DNA of 64,000 bases, taken from Myxococcales bacterium (GTDB lineage Bacteria; Myxococcota_A; Polyangia; Polyangiales; GCA-016699535). The stretch spans positions 744,001 to 808,000 of the forward strand of contig CP064980.1 of NCBI GenBank assembly GCA_016699535.1, written 5' to 3'. The notes below the pieces were generated by a model. That model worked only from the letters and a program-made list of their open reading frames with translations. It did no database searches and was not told the origin of the DNA. A program made the translations under genes and the position numbers. Positions within the stretch are counted from its first letter, which is position 1. Each line of letters begins with the position of its first letter. Below, in pieces: positions 47,099-56,130 of the stretch.

Positions 47099-48214
47099 GT
47101 GCAACGCTTTCTATTTATTCTACTGTTTTTGTTTTTTATTGTTTCTGCATGTGATGACGACATCAAGACATTAGCCAATACGCCCGAATCGGAGTACATT
47201 GATAACGGTGTTCTTTGTGATCCGTTATTGAGTGATTTTTCTCCTGGTGCTGATGACAGTTGGCCAGCATGCGCATCGGCTGATACCGGCATCTATGAAC
47301 GCTTTTCACAGAGCATCAGCACAATTGCACGAGTCGCCTCGTTTGAGACAATTGCTACTTTGCTGTTTGATCCAACAAAAGAACCCTCCAGTGACGACTT
47401 CACCGAAGCGCGGCTCGAGTATCAAATTGATGAAGGTTTGGATTCCCGTGTTACTCGCCGATATGATCCACATTTCATCGTGCCGCAAGATACCAATTGC
47501 GGTAGTGAGGGCACCCCAGAGCTCTACCCAGATTACTGCGTCGGCCCGTCTCATCTTCAACCCTTATTACTCGATGCACTAAACGCTGGCATTGCAGGGC
47601 AAGATCCGAGACAAAACGCCGCTAGAGTAGAAGCAGGATTGCTCTGGTTTCTCTACGTATCACCTTTCAAAGAAAGTCTTACCTGTACCGATAAAGCTGC
47701 CGACTGCGATTCTTCTTTTGCTTATTTCACAGGCGCTGAGAACTATTGTGCACCAGACGACACGAGTTGCACTTCTAGCAATCTTGATGAACGCTCTGAT
47801 AATGCTCGTGGCTTTGCACGCTACGTACAAAGCCTGAATCAAGACACCTACAATCGAGCATGGAACGGTCTTTTGGCAGTGCATTGCTGGAGAGAAAACG
47901 ACAACGTTGATGGGGTCGCAACCGATATCACGCGCCGGGATCTAGCGCGCACTCAATACGATCGCGCTTTGCTTCGTGGCGTTGTTGATGTTCTCAAACA
48001 CCGTGTCGATCTCTTCTTGTCAGCAACGGGTAATGAAAAACTCTATTACTGGAGTTTCATCCAAACGCTTGGACCTGTTCTTTATCCAGCCGCACAAAAC
48101 CGAAGCGAATTCAATTATCAGATTTTGAAAACAGAGCTAGACAAGACGTCGCCCGATACGGTTGATGTAGCTGCGCTCACTGATGCGCTCGATAACTTTA
48201 TTGCTTGTCCTTAG
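47099..48214 (+). CDS. Lipoprotein partner of the TonB receptor, unknown function
   Basis: A 371-residue lipoprotein with lipobox FIVSAC and an Asp-rich beginning. Cysteines recur (NCGSEG, DYCVGP, LTCTDKAADC, YCAPDDTSC), which suggests disulfides in the periplasm or on the surface. It starts at GTG 47099 with CGGAG eight bases upstream and only 41 bases after the receptor stop, so the two are co-transcribed. The layout recalls imelysin-like partner proteins of TonB receptors, but the GxHxxE motif was not seen. Function unknown. Confidence 0.65.
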   Translation: MQRFLFILLFLFFIVSACDDDIKTLANTPESEYIDNGVLCDPLLSDFSPGADDSWPACASADTGIYERFSQSISTIARVASFETIATLLFDPTKEPSSDDFTEARLEYQIDEGLDSRVTRRYDPHFIVPQDTNCGSEGTPELYPDYCVGPSHLQPLLLDALNAGIAGQDPRQNAARVEAGLLWFLYVSPFKESLTCTDKAADCDSSFAYFTGAENYCAPDDTSCTSSNLDERSDNARGFARYVQSLNQDTYNRAWNGLLAVHCWRENDNVDGVATDITRRDLARTQYDRALLRGVVDVLKHRVDLFLSATGNEKLYYWSFIQTLGPVLYPAAQNRSEFNYQILKTELDKTSPDTVDVAALTDALDNFIACP

Positions 48215-48245
48215 AGATCGGATAAAACCTGTAGAGGCGAACATG

Positions 48246-49475
48246 CTACTCTCTAGGTCTCTCGAGACTTGGAGAGCTTTTTGATAGTAGATTTTCCAAA
48301 ATGCAATGCATTTGGGCAAGGCGTCTTGACGCGCGACCAGTAACTTTGACATCGGCGCCACATGCCAGTTCTTGCTCCTCGATCCAGCTCTGCATCGATC
48401 CGGGGCGAGATCGGCATCGGTTTGCAGCGAGGCCCTTGAGCGAAAACAGAGGCCTAATCATATTCAGCACGCGTGCTGTCTGAAGGGTGCTTCGATTCCA
48501 GGAAACAAGCACGTCTTTTGGTCGCAAAAATTCATTCCAGCGTGCGCAAAGCTCTCTAAATGAAACGGCTTTGTTTGCATCCTCTGGCAGCCATTCTATC
48601 AAGCGTAAGAAATTCGCATCTGAATAGCTCTGCGAAGAATCAATTAAAACATCAAAGACGTCATCTGGTTCGCTAAACCGTACCGCACTCCATTGCAGAA
48701 GCCGGCTACTGATATCAGGGTTAGCATAACAGAGCTTTGTTAGCTCCGCGTAAACAAGCACAAGGTTTTGTGGGTGTCGCGAGATCTGAGGCGGAACGCC
48801 CTGGCAAACACGATAGCGTTTGCGCTTCTTACGCGGCGACGCTTGGCTCTTTGCTTTAGTTATACACGAAAGTTGTCGCTCGTTCATGCGTTTGAAACAA
48901 ACTTTGAGCGCATCAAGTCCTTGCAGCTCGGGTTCAAGCAAAGCAAGAGCCAACGCTACCGACTCTAAACTCGAAAGACATTCCTCGCGTGGTTCCTTGC
49001 GAATGGCATAAGCGCTCGGCTCGCTCGGCTGAAGTCGAAAACGAGGCAGCGCATGCAACCAAGGACTATCGCGGTAGATACGGTGCGCCTGATGCCAAGT
49101 GCCATCAATCACCACCAACGCACTGGGCTGCTCGGCCGCGCTAAGGTCATGAAGCGATCGACTGCCAGGGCCTGGATAAAGAATCCCTATTCCTTGTTCA
49201 TTGTTTTCGTGTTTCGGAAAAGCTGCTGGGCGCTGGAACAAACTATTTGGTACCTCACGCAACACATGTGTTTGTATATTCGCTAACGCAAGCTCCAAAA
49301 TACGTACCGTACCAAAGGGATGCTTTCGTTCGCGGTAGTCTTGAAGCACATGAAGTTGGGTTTTGTTGTTGCAACTCGGGACCTCTGCACAAAGACACAT
49401 GCTTTGTGGACGCCTGCAGCGATAGCAAAAAGGACGAGGCATGGTTGGACGGGATTCCTTCATATAAACATGCAA
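48246..49475 (-). CDS. DTW-domain protein (tRNA acp-transferase-like) with C-terminal extension
   Basis: A 409-residue protein. The N-terminal cysteine cluster CYRCRRPQSMCLC binds zinc in the family, and VVIDGTWHQAHRIY is the DTW motif (TapT/Tsr3-like), here with the central residues DGTW. Such proteins add 3-amino-3-carboxypropyl groups to tRNA uridine. About 200 residues after the DTW domain are not recognised. ATG 49442 (MPRPF) is an alternative start. It follows recF by 55 bases on the same strand. Confidence 0.8.
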   Translation of the reverse strand: MHVYMKESRPTMPRPFCYRCRRPQSMCLCAEVPSCNNKTQLHVLQDYRERKHPFGTVRILELALANIQTHVLREVPNSLFQRPAAFPKHENNEQGIGILYPGPGSRSLHDLSAAEQPSALVVIDGTWHQAHRIYRDSPWLHALPRFRLQPSEPSAYAIRKEPREECLSSLESVALALALLEPELQGLDALKVCFKRMNERQLSCITKAKSQASPRKKRKRYRVCQGVPPQISRHPQNLVLVYAELTKLCYANPDISSRLLQWSAVRFSEPDDVFDVLIDSSQSYSDANFLRLIEWLPEDANKAVSFRELCARWNEFLRPKDVLVSWNRSTLQTARVLNMIRPLFSLKGLAANRCRSRPGSMQSWIEEQELACGADVKVTGRASRRLAQMHCILENLLSKSSPSLERPRE

Positions 49476-49530
49476 TATTGCGCGAGTGTTCGCTTTTCTC
49501 AGAACGCGCGCTGAATAGTTTTGTCGATCA

Positions 49531-50613
49531 TCATAACAGACTCAGGGTGCCGTTTGAGATGGCGTAGTCTTTTCGTTTTAGATCGAGTTGGATGAATTCC
49601 GGGTGAGTCGTTGTTAGAAAGGTTTGAGCATCCAAGTCCCTAACAAGATCAAAGAGACGCCGGTTGCGTTCTCGGTCAAGTTCGCTTGAAACATCATCGA
49701 GCAATAAAAAAGGTGTCTTATTTAGCCTTTTTTTAAGAAGTAAAAGCTCTGCTACTTTGAGCGCTAGCACCATTGCTCGTTGTTGCCCTTGGGAAGCGAA
49801 ATTACGAGCAAGTTTGCCTTGCATGCGGAAAAGTACATCATCTGCATGAGGTCCCTTTCGTGTGTAACCAATGATTCGATCTTTTTCTAAATTACTTTGC
49901 AAGGCATCAAACAACTGACCCGGTGTGGGCGGCACTGAAGGCTCATAGCTAAGTTCCAGTTCAATACCTTCACCACTAATAGACGAAAAAGCGTTGCTCG
50001 TCTGTTCGCTTAGTTCGGTCATAAGAGTTTCACGTGTTCGACCGATAATACTACCAGCGTTGGCTAATATTTCATCGTAGGCTCGTATCGAGTTTTTGTT
50101 GAGTTCTTCATACTGCAGAAGTTTATTACGATTCCGTAATGCTTTTCGATAACTTGCGAGTGCCTCTCCATAAGATGGATCCATTTGTTCAAGGATACGG
50201 TCGAGGAAATTTCGTCGCGGCTCAGGGTTGCCCGTAGCTAAATCAACATCCGAAGGGTGAAACACCACCGCTGGGAAAAATGTCCTGTACTGAGCCTGGG
50301 ATCGCGGACGTTTGTGATTGCGTTGAACTTTGAGCGCAGATGCTTTGCCCAACGAAATGTTTATTGTTTCTGGTAAATCTTCTGCCGCTATGGTGGCATG
50401 GATTGTCGCCACATGTGCTTGGTTTGAGACGATGGCATCAACTTTAGCTTTACGAAAACTTCTCAATGAACTGATAAAGTAAAGTGCTTCAAGTAAGTTG
50501 CTTTTACCGGCTCCGTTTTTTCCGGATATAATATTAAAGTGCTCTCCTGCTTCGAACTTAATTGTCTCCAGGTTTCGATAGTTACTTAGAGCAATCGTAT
50601 TAATGCGATACAA
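49531..50613 (-). CDS. recF: DNA replication and repair protein RecF
   Basis: A 360-residue SMC-like ATPase that loads RecA at gaps. Walker A is ISGKNGAGKSNLLEAL, the ABC-type signature is ASQGQQRAMVLALK and Walker B is LLLDDVSSELD. It follows dnaN by five bases. It sits at the conserved position third after dnaA and dnaN, which supports the origin assignment. Confidence 0.97.
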   Translation of the reverse strand: MYRINTIALSNYRNLETIKFEAGEHFNIISGKNGAGKSNLLEALYFISSLRSFRKAKVDAIVSNQAHVATIHATIAAEDLPETINISLGKASALKVQRNHKRPRSQAQYRTFFPAVVFHPSDVDLATGNPEPRRNFLDRILEQMDPSYGEALASYRKALRNRNKLLQYEELNKNSIRAYDEILANAGSIIGRTRETLMTELSEQTSNAFSSISGEGIELELSYEPSVPPTPGQLFDALQSNLEKDRIIGYTRKGPHADDVLFRMQGKLARNFASQGQQRAMVLALKVAELLLLKKRLNKTPFLLLDDVSSELDRERNRRLFDLVRDLDAQTFLTTTHPEFIQLDLKRKDYAISNGTLSLL

Positions 50614-50618
50614 AGGAT

Positions 50619-51737
50619 TTAGATACGCATGGGCATAATCACGCCCACAAAATCAGTAGTATCGGCTGGACGAATGACACCCGGATCCAGCTCTCCGCCT
50701 AGTCCGAGTACTATATCATCATGCTTTAGCGATGAAAGCACATCCAGCATGTAACGAGCGTTGAAGCCCACGGTGAGAGGCTCTCCGGCAAAATCGACGG
50801 CTACTTCTTCGCTACCCTCACCAATGTCAGGATTCTCACTTGTGATGCGCACGATTCCTGAATCAAGTTGAAAGCGTACACCGCCACTCTTATCGTTGGC
50901 CACTAAGCTAATACGCTTGAGAGCCTCCATGAACGGCGTTCGTGCAAAGCCTACGTTGCGTTGAGGTGATTGAGGAATAACCTTCGCATAAGGCGGAAAC
51001 TGCTCTTCAGTAAGCTTGACCGAAAGCATAAAACCATCTTTTTTGAAAAAAGCGTTACCACCGACTGAGGCGACTTCAACCGTGGTGCTTTCATCTTTGG
51101 CTGATTTACTGTCTTCGATTAAACGTTTGAGCTCTCCAACGCCCTTGCTTGGTATCAGCATCGAAAAGTTAAACTTGGAAGAAGAACCGCTAAACACCTG
51201 CTCTGCTTTCGATAAACGATGACCATCGGTTGTGACCATGCGAATCGTGTCTCCGTCTCCTTCGAATAAAGCGCCTGCCAAGTGAGGCCGGGTATCATCG
51301 TGCGACATAGAGTACTGCGTCAGGCCAATCATTTCTGAAAGAATAGCTGCATCGATTTCAAAAAACTTAGCTTTTCCTGGTTCGGGCAAACTTGGAAAAT
51401 CATCGCCGTTGATGCCTGGTAGTTTGTATTTAACCTTGCCGCATTGAATTTCGGAGGTGTTGCCTTTGCTAACCTTCCAGTGGATTTCTGCGTCAGGAAG
51501 ATTCTTGGCGATATCGAGAAGCGTTCTTGCCGATACGGCAATCGTTCCTTTTTTCTTTATCTCGGCGTTTAGATGCGCTTTGACACTGAGATAAAGATCG
51601 GTGGCTGAGATCTCTAAGTCTTTATCTGCGTTGATGAGAACATTCGAAAGAATCGGCATGGAGCTTTTCTTGTCAGAGACAGGACATGCTTTAGCTAAAC
51701 CTTTGAGCAACTCAGTGCGATGTATTGTGAACTCCAT
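50619..51737 (-). CDS. dnaN: DNA polymerase III sliding clamp (beta subunit)
   Basis: A 372-residue clamp protein that forms a dimeric ring around DNA. It starts MEFTIHRTELLKGL and contains SVKLTEEQFPPY and LDSGIVRITSENPDIGEG, with the last residues VIMPMRI typical of DnaN. It lies between dnaA and recF, five bases from recF. The 228-base gap to dnaA is AT-rich and could hold a promoter. Confidence 0.97.
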   Translation of the reverse strand: MEFTIHRTELLKGLAKACPVSDKKSSMPILSNVLINADKDLEISATDLYLSVKAHLNAEIKKKGTIAVSARTLLDIAKNLPDAEIHWKVSKGNTSEIQCGKVKYKLPGINGDDFPSLPEPGKAKFFEIDAAILSEMIGLTQYSMSHDDTRPHLAGALFEGDGDTIRMVTTDGHRLSKAEQVFSGSSSKFNFSMLIPSKGVGELKRLIEDSKSAKDESTTVEVASVGGNAFFKKDGFMLSVKLTEEQFPPYAKVIPQSPQRNVGFARTPFMEALKRISLVANDKSGGVRFQLDSGIVRITSENPDIGEGSEEVAVDFAGEPLTVGFNARYMLDVLSSLKHDDIVLGLGGELDPGVIRPADTTDFVGVIMPMRI

Positions 51738-51965
51738 AATTTTTATCCCAATGCTCTTCTATAGATCAGTTATCTTTAATTTAAAAACAAGACGTCGTCT
51801 TAGGGGCTGTGGATTGGGGATAAAGGAGTGAAAGTTTTTGATTTTATTATGTTTTATCATGTTTGATACCTACTCATAAGATCGGGAAAAACTCTGTATA
51901 AAACGATCTTCCAAACCTACCCCAAACTGTCCACATGCTTTTGCATGCTTTTATACCCAGTTTGC
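51738..51965. promoter_or_regulatory. dnaA-dnaN intergenic region, AT-rich
   Basis: A 228-base gap with an AT-rich stretch at about 51831-51870 that could be a DNA-unwinding element or promoter for dnaN. It has box-like elements (TTATACCCA near 51950, CAATCCACA on the minus strand near 51812), each with one or two mismatches to the DnaA box. In many bacteria the dnaA-dnaN gap holds part of the origin. The function here is inferred. Confidence 0.45.
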
Positions 51966-53321
51966 TCACAGCCCTAACTTACGTTCGATGTTCTCAACAG
52001 CGTCCCGCACCATGGCGTCAGTATCGACGTTTTTTGTGATTTTACGGACAGCACTCATCACGGTAGTGTGGTCTTTTCCGCCAAATCGCTCGCCAAGTTC
52101 AGGAAAGCTGGTTCCGAGGCGTTGACGGCACAGATACATGGCTATCATGCGGGGCAGGGCGATAGCGCGATGGCGTCGGTGGGATTTAAGTTCGGATAAC
52201 TTGATGCCAAAATACTCGCACGCTGCTTTTTGAATGTCTTCGACCGTTGTGGCCTGTTCCGCCGAAGGAAGCAGTGAGCGTAACGATTCCTTTGCGAAGT
52301 CCAAATCAATGCTGCGGTGAAGCAAATCGGCTTTGACTGCCAAACGAAGGAGCGTGCCCTCAAGCTCGCGAACGTTGCTTTTCACGGATTGACCAATAAA
52401 GAGGGCAACATCATCGTTTAGAATAATGTTTTCCTGTTGGGCTTTGGTGCGCAAAATGGCAATGCGGGTATCGAGTTCTGGTGCTTGGATATCTGCCACA
52501 AGGCCCCACTGAAAGCGGCTGATCAAACGCTCCTGCATGCCGGATATCTGTTTTGGGGGCACATCACTTGTGACCACAATTTGCTTGTCTAGATGATATA
52601 AAGCATTGAAAGTGTGGAAGAATTCTTCCTGGGTTTGCTCTCGTCCTGCCAGAAACTGAATATCATCCATCAAGAGCAAGTCGCACTCGTTGCGATATCG
52701 GTTCCGAAAAGCATCCATTTCGCCGTTTTGAAGCGACCAGATAAACTCGTTGGTGAAGCACTCGGCTGATAGATACAACACGCGGGCGTTTTGTTTTGAG
52801 GACAAGAAACGGTGACCTACCGCGTTTACAAGGTGTGTTTTGCCTAAACCGACACCGCCGTAGATAAAAAGCGGGTTGCCACGTTTGCCGTTTCCACTTG
52901 CCGCCGACATGCTGGCTGCATAGCCCAGTTGGTTCGATGGGCCGACCACAAAGTTATCGAAGCTGTATTTGGGATTGAGACTGGAACGTTGACGTATATT
53001 TGGCGTTGGCGTTGCCCGTCTCGGGGGCGCCGGAGGTGGCGGTGCTGAGGGCTCGTGTTGTTTCAACGATGCTTCTTGCAAGCGATCATCGACGATCCAT
53101 TCAATACTTAGGGCTTTGTTGGCGTTTTGCTTGATACTCTCAAGTAGGGTTGCCAGGTAGTGGCTGTCTATCCAATCAGCGTAGAACTTGTTCGGAATGG
53201 CAAGGACCAGCAAATCGTCTCGTTGATCTCTAAACTCAATCGGAGCAAACCACGTTTCGAAGTTTTCTTCCGATATACGGGCTTTTATGTCGTTTAGGGC
53301 AGATTCCCACAGTCTGTTCAT
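51966..53321 (-). CDS. dnaA: Chromosomal replication initiator DnaA
   Basis: A 451-residue AAA+ initiator. Domain I is at the N-terminus (LWESALNDIKARISEENF), followed by a Pro-rich linker (APPPPAPPRR). The AAA+ core has GGVGLGKTHLVNA and LLLMDDIQFLAG. Domain IV ends with the DnaA signature KDHTTVMSAVRKI. It binds DnaA boxes and opens the origin. The upstream and downstream gaps carry DnaA boxes, and dnaN and recF follow on the same strand. Confidence 0.97.
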   Translation of the reverse strand: MNRLWESALNDIKARISEENFETWFAPIEFRDQRDDLLVLAIPNKFYADWIDSHYLATLLESIKQNANKALSIEWIVDDRLQEASLKQHEPSAPPPPAPPRRATPTPNIRQRSSLNPKYSFDNFVVGPSNQLGYAASMSAASGNGKRGNPLFIYGGVGLGKTHLVNAVGHRFLSSKQNARVLYLSAECFTNEFIWSLQNGEMDAFRNRYRNECDLLLMDDIQFLAGREQTQEEFFHTFNALYHLDKQIVVTSDVPPKQISGMQERLISRFQWGLVADIQAPELDTRIAILRTKAQQENIILNDDVALFIGQSVKSNVRELEGTLLRLAVKADLLHRSIDLDFAKESLRSLLPSAEQATTVEDIQKAACEYFGIKLSELKSHRRHRAIALPRMIAMYLCRQRLGTSFPELGERFGGKDHTTVMSAVRKITKNVDTDAMVRDAVENIERKLGL

Positions 53322-53370
53322 ACCCTAAAACCCCCATGAAAACGCATAGTTAACCCCCGTAATCCACAAG

Positions 53371-53379
53371 TTATACACA
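53371..53379 (+). promoter_or_regulatory. DnaA box TTATACACA
   Basis: Exact match to TTATNCACA, 50 bases upstream of the dnaA start and directly after a one-mismatch copy at 53360-53368. The pair could serve initiation or autoregulation of dnaA. Confidence 0.75.
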
Positions 53380-53713
53380 ACTCGGATCAATGACTGCACG
53401 CTGCCTGGAACCTCAAAAATAGAGGCCGTCGCATCCTGAACCACCAAAGTTCCCAAACCCTTTGTTGGCCTAAAGCAAGATGTTGTTCGTCGAAGGCTGT
53501 GGAAGCTATCAGAGCAGGAAGCACTCGTCTACGATCGTTTGTGGGAAACTTTCTAAGTCGTTGCAAACACGTGAAAAAAAAATTGATCCTGAAAGCAATG
53601 AACACAAGGTTTGTGGATCACAAACGAGACCTGATTTATCAAGCTTGGGGGCAGGATCAGTTGCGATACATTTGTGATCGCTATGTTTTTTGTTTTCAAA
53701 GTCGTGTGAAAAC

Positions 53714-53722
53714 TTATTCACA
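53714..53722 (+). promoter_or_regulatory. DnaA box TTATTCACA
   Basis: Exact match to TTATNCACA at the end of the aguB-like gene; it overlaps that stop codon. It marks the far edge of the proposed origin. Confidence 0.6.
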
Positions 53723-54550
53723 AAGTTTCCCATAGAGCTCAGGTCGTCGATCTCGGAAAAAACCAAAGGCATCACGTTCTTTTTGAACCTGAGCCAGGTC
53801 GAAGTCGGCTAAGGCAATGTTTTCTTCTACTTGATCTAGCTCAACTCGTTTTTCACCGCGAAAATCGCTGATGAAGGAACTGCCATAAAAAATCTGGCCC
53901 TCTTCGTTACCCACACGATTTGCAGCTGCAACCGGTATGACGTTGCAGACAGCATGTCCAAGCATTGCTTTTTGCCATGGATCTTTCGTATTGAGCTCCG
54001 GTTCGGCAGGCTCTGAGCCGATCGCTGTGGGATAAAGCAAAACTTCGGCGCCCATCAACGTCATGATGCGCGCTGCCTCTGGAAACCATTGATCCCAGCA
54101 TATACCAACGCCGATCGCACCCACGCTTGTGTTCCATACACGAAAGCCAGTGTTTCCCGGTCGAAAGAAAAACTTTTCTTCGTAACCGGGACCGTCCGGT
54201 ATATGGCTTTTGCGGTAATTTCCTAAGATCGCGCCATCCGAGTTTATCATGGCCATGCTGTTGAAATAGCTTTGCCCATCTTTTTCAAAAAAAGAGACTG
54301 GGAGAACAACGGACAACTGCTTAGCGAGTTTTGCGAAATGCTGCAGAGTCGAGCTTTTTTCAAAGTGCTCGGCCCAAGAAAAATAATCAGCAGATTCTTT
54401 TTGGGGGAAATAGGGCCCTAAAAACAACTCGGGTAAAAGCACGAGCTGTGCGCCGGCTTTGGTGGCCTGTTCAACAAAGCTTGAAGCCTTCTCGAGATTG
54501 GCTTTTTTCTCTGTTGTCATCGACATTTGTACAATCGCTAAGGTGGTCAT
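53714..54550 (-). CDS. aguB: N-carbamoylputrescine amidase
   Basis: A 278-residue nitrilase-family enzyme. The Glu-Lys-Cys triad is seen as LVLLPELFLGPYF, YRKSHIPDGPGYEEKFFF and VGICWDQWFPEAAR. These motifs, with GYEEKFFFRPG, are typical of AguB, which converts N-carbamoylputrescine to putrescine. ATG 54550 (MTTLAI) is chosen over the upstream frame to 54583. aguA lies 1.6 kb away on the same strand, so the pathway is present. The two genes between them are on the other strand. Confidence 0.93.
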   Translation of the reverse strand: MTTLAIVQMSMTTEKKANLEKASSFVEQATKAGAQLVLLPELFLGPYFPQKESADYFSWAEHFEKSSTLQHFAKLAKQLSVVLPVSFFEKDGQSYFNSMAMINSDGAILGNYRKSHIPDGPGYEEKFFFRPGNTGFRVWNTSVGAIGVGICWDQWFPEAARIMTLMGAEVLLYPTAIGSEPAEPELNTKDPWQKAMLGHAVCNVIPVAAANRVGNEEGQIFYGSSFISDFRGEKRVELDQVEENIALADFDLAQVQKERDAFGFFRDRRPELYGKLCE

Positions 54551-54594
54551 GAAAACCCTTGCCTTCCTCCGAAAGCTGATCAATCCTCCGGTGC

Positions 54595-55677
54595 ATGCAC
54601 GCTAGCACCAAACTGGTAGTAAGTTTAACTTCTGCCGTTTTTGCGCTTTCCTGCCAAGGGAATGGTTGTCAGAAGTCGACCGAGTCCGATCAAGCTACAG
54701 CACTTGATCAAGCGGCTGTTGAATCTCAAGAGCAACCCTTGCAACAAGAGCAAGCAGCCTTCGAGCCGCTACAGCCCTTGCCAGAAAAAGTCGAAGTCAA
54801 CATGGATAAAGTCCTGCTTGGACGTAGCCTTTATCACGACAAGCGGCTCAGTGGTGATGAGACGATTGCTTGTGTGAGTTGCCATAGCTTTGATCACGGT
54901 GGTTCTGAAGCCCTAAAGACTTCAACAGGTATTCGTAAACAAAAAGGCCCCATCAACGCCCCAACCGTGCTGAACTCGAGTTTAAACTTCCGGCAGTTTT
55001 GGGATGGACGCGCTGCCGATCTGAAAGAGCAAGCCTTAGGCCCCGTGACCAATCCTTTAGAAATGGGCGCGAAGTGGGAAGATGTGCTTCCTAAGCTTGC
55101 AAAAGATAAAGCCTACAAAGACGCCTTTGCCAAGCTTTACGATGGCAAAGTGAACAAGGAAAATGTTGTTGATGCCATTGCAGAGTACGAAAGCTCACTG
55201 ATCACCCCATCAAGATTCGATAAGTTTTTGCGAGGCGATAAAGACGCGATTAGCCAAGCTGAAAAAGATGGCTACGTAAAGTTTAAAGAAACCGGCTGCA
55301 TTAGCTGCCACATCGGACCGGGCGTAGGTGGCACGATGTACCAAAAAATGGGCCTCGTGAAAGACTACTTCAAAGCGCGCGGCGGCGAGCTTAGCGAAGC
55401 AGACATGGGTCGTTACAACGTGACCAAAAACGAAGCAGACAAGCACTTTTTCAAAGTCCCTTTGCTTCGCAACATCGAACTAACGCCACCCTATTTTCAC
55501 GACGGTTCAGTCGCTACGTTGGAAGAAGCAGTCACCATTATGGCGCGTCATCAGCTAGGCAAAGAACTTAGCGAAAAAGACGTGGCATCCATTGTGACTT
55601 TCCTCAAGACCCTGACAGGCGAGCTTCCGGCCCATACAAAGCCAGATGCTGACGCTAGCGCCGCGCACAAGGGATAA
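54595..55677 (+). CDS. Dihaem cytochrome c peroxidase (MauG/CcpA family) lipoprotein
   Basis: A 360-residue protein with a lipobox (FALSC), a linker rich in Gln/Glu, and two haem motifs, CVSCH and CISCH. Other family features are NAPTVLNSSLNFRQFWDGRA and LRNIELTPPYFHDGS. It reduces peroxide in the periplasm using cytochrome c electrons. The linker and lipid anchor would hold it to a membrane. It sits in the gap between aguB and aguA on the other strand. Confidence 0.9.
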   Translation: MHASTKLVVSLTSAVFALSCQGNGCQKSTESDQATALDQAAVESQEQPLQQEQAAFEPLQPLPEKVEVNMDKVLLGRSLYHDKRLSGDETIACVSCHSFDHGGSEALKTSTGIRKQKGPINAPTVLNSSLNFRQFWDGRAADLKEQALGPVTNPLEMGAKWEDVLPKLAKDKAYKDAFAKLYDGKVNKENVVDAIAEYESSLITPSRFDKFLRGDKDAISQAEKDGYVKFKETGCISCHIGPGVGGTMYQKMGLVKDYFKARGGELSEADMGRYNVTKNEADKHFFKVPLLRNIELTPPYFHDGSVATLEEAVTIMARHQLGKELSEKDVASIVTFLKTLTGELPAHTKPDADASAAHKG

Positions 55678-55683
55678 AACATC

Positions 55684-56124
55684 GTGTTTTATCGGCTTTT
55701 ACTAGCGCTCTGCTTTTGTGCTCTCTTGTCCTGTGATGATGATACTGCAGCTTCAAACGGTGATGCTGGAGCAGACACGATGCTTGAGGACGCAAGCCAG
55801 GATGATGGCGCCGTATCGGTAGTGCTTGAATCATGCACGCCGAGTGCTGCGATAAACTTCGATGCTCAGGAAGTTTATCTCGACACAAGCAACACCGAAT
55901 GCATCGACAGCAGTTGTATTGTCTTTCACCTTGACGGCAACCCCGCAGAAAACTGCACACAAGATTGCGCCGATCCAATCGAAGTCTCGAAACGCATTTT
56001 TTGTGCACCGCGGTGTGACGATAGTAGCGATTGCGCAAATGGTTTGGAATGTTTAACCATTCTTCAAAATGCTAGCTCACCGAGTCTCAGTGTGCGTTAC
56101 TGCATTCCTTCAAGTGTTATTTAA
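55684..56124 (+). CDS. Small Cys-rich lipoprotein, unknown function
   Basis: A 146-residue protein with signal and lipobox ALLSC, then an Asp/Ala-rich linker and eight or more cysteines (ESCTP, NTECIDSSC, NCTQDC, CAPRC, DCANGLEC). The disulfide-rich pattern resembles secreted Myxococcota proteins. It starts at GTG 55684, six bases after the peroxidase stop, so it is likely co-transcribed. No family was recognised. Confidence 0.7.
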   Translation: MFYRLLLALCFCALLSCDDDTAASNGDAGADTMLEDASQDDGAVSVVLESCTPSAAINFDAQEVYLDTSNTECIDSSCIVFHLDGNPAENCTQDCADPIEVSKRIFCAPRCDDSSDCANGLECLTILQNASSPSLSVRYCIPSSVI

Positions 56125-56130
56125 GTTAGC

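Larger units (their letters stand above)
53322..53722. other. Probable replication origin (oriC) region with DnaA boxes
   Basis: A gap of about 390 bases between dnaA and the aguB-like gene. It has exact TTATNCACA boxes at 53371-53379 (TTATACACA) and 53714-53722 (TTATTCACA), plus one-mismatch boxes at 53360-53368 (TAATCCACA) and 53612-53620 (TGATCCACA on the minus strand). A perfect 7-bp inverted repeat GTTTGTG-GAT-CACAAAC surrounds the latter. A poly-A tract is at 53574-53582. Box clustering beside dnaA is the basis; the exact unwinding site is not known. Confidence 0.7.

Noticed and set aside
50026..50040. A possible second parS site (GTTTCACGTG)
   Set aside because: Only one half matches the consensus; the other half differs at most positions, and it lies inside recF.
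53560..53585. A CACGTG motif with a following A run in the origin region as a parS site
   Set aside because: Only the CACGTGAAA half matches; the left half differs from the consensus.
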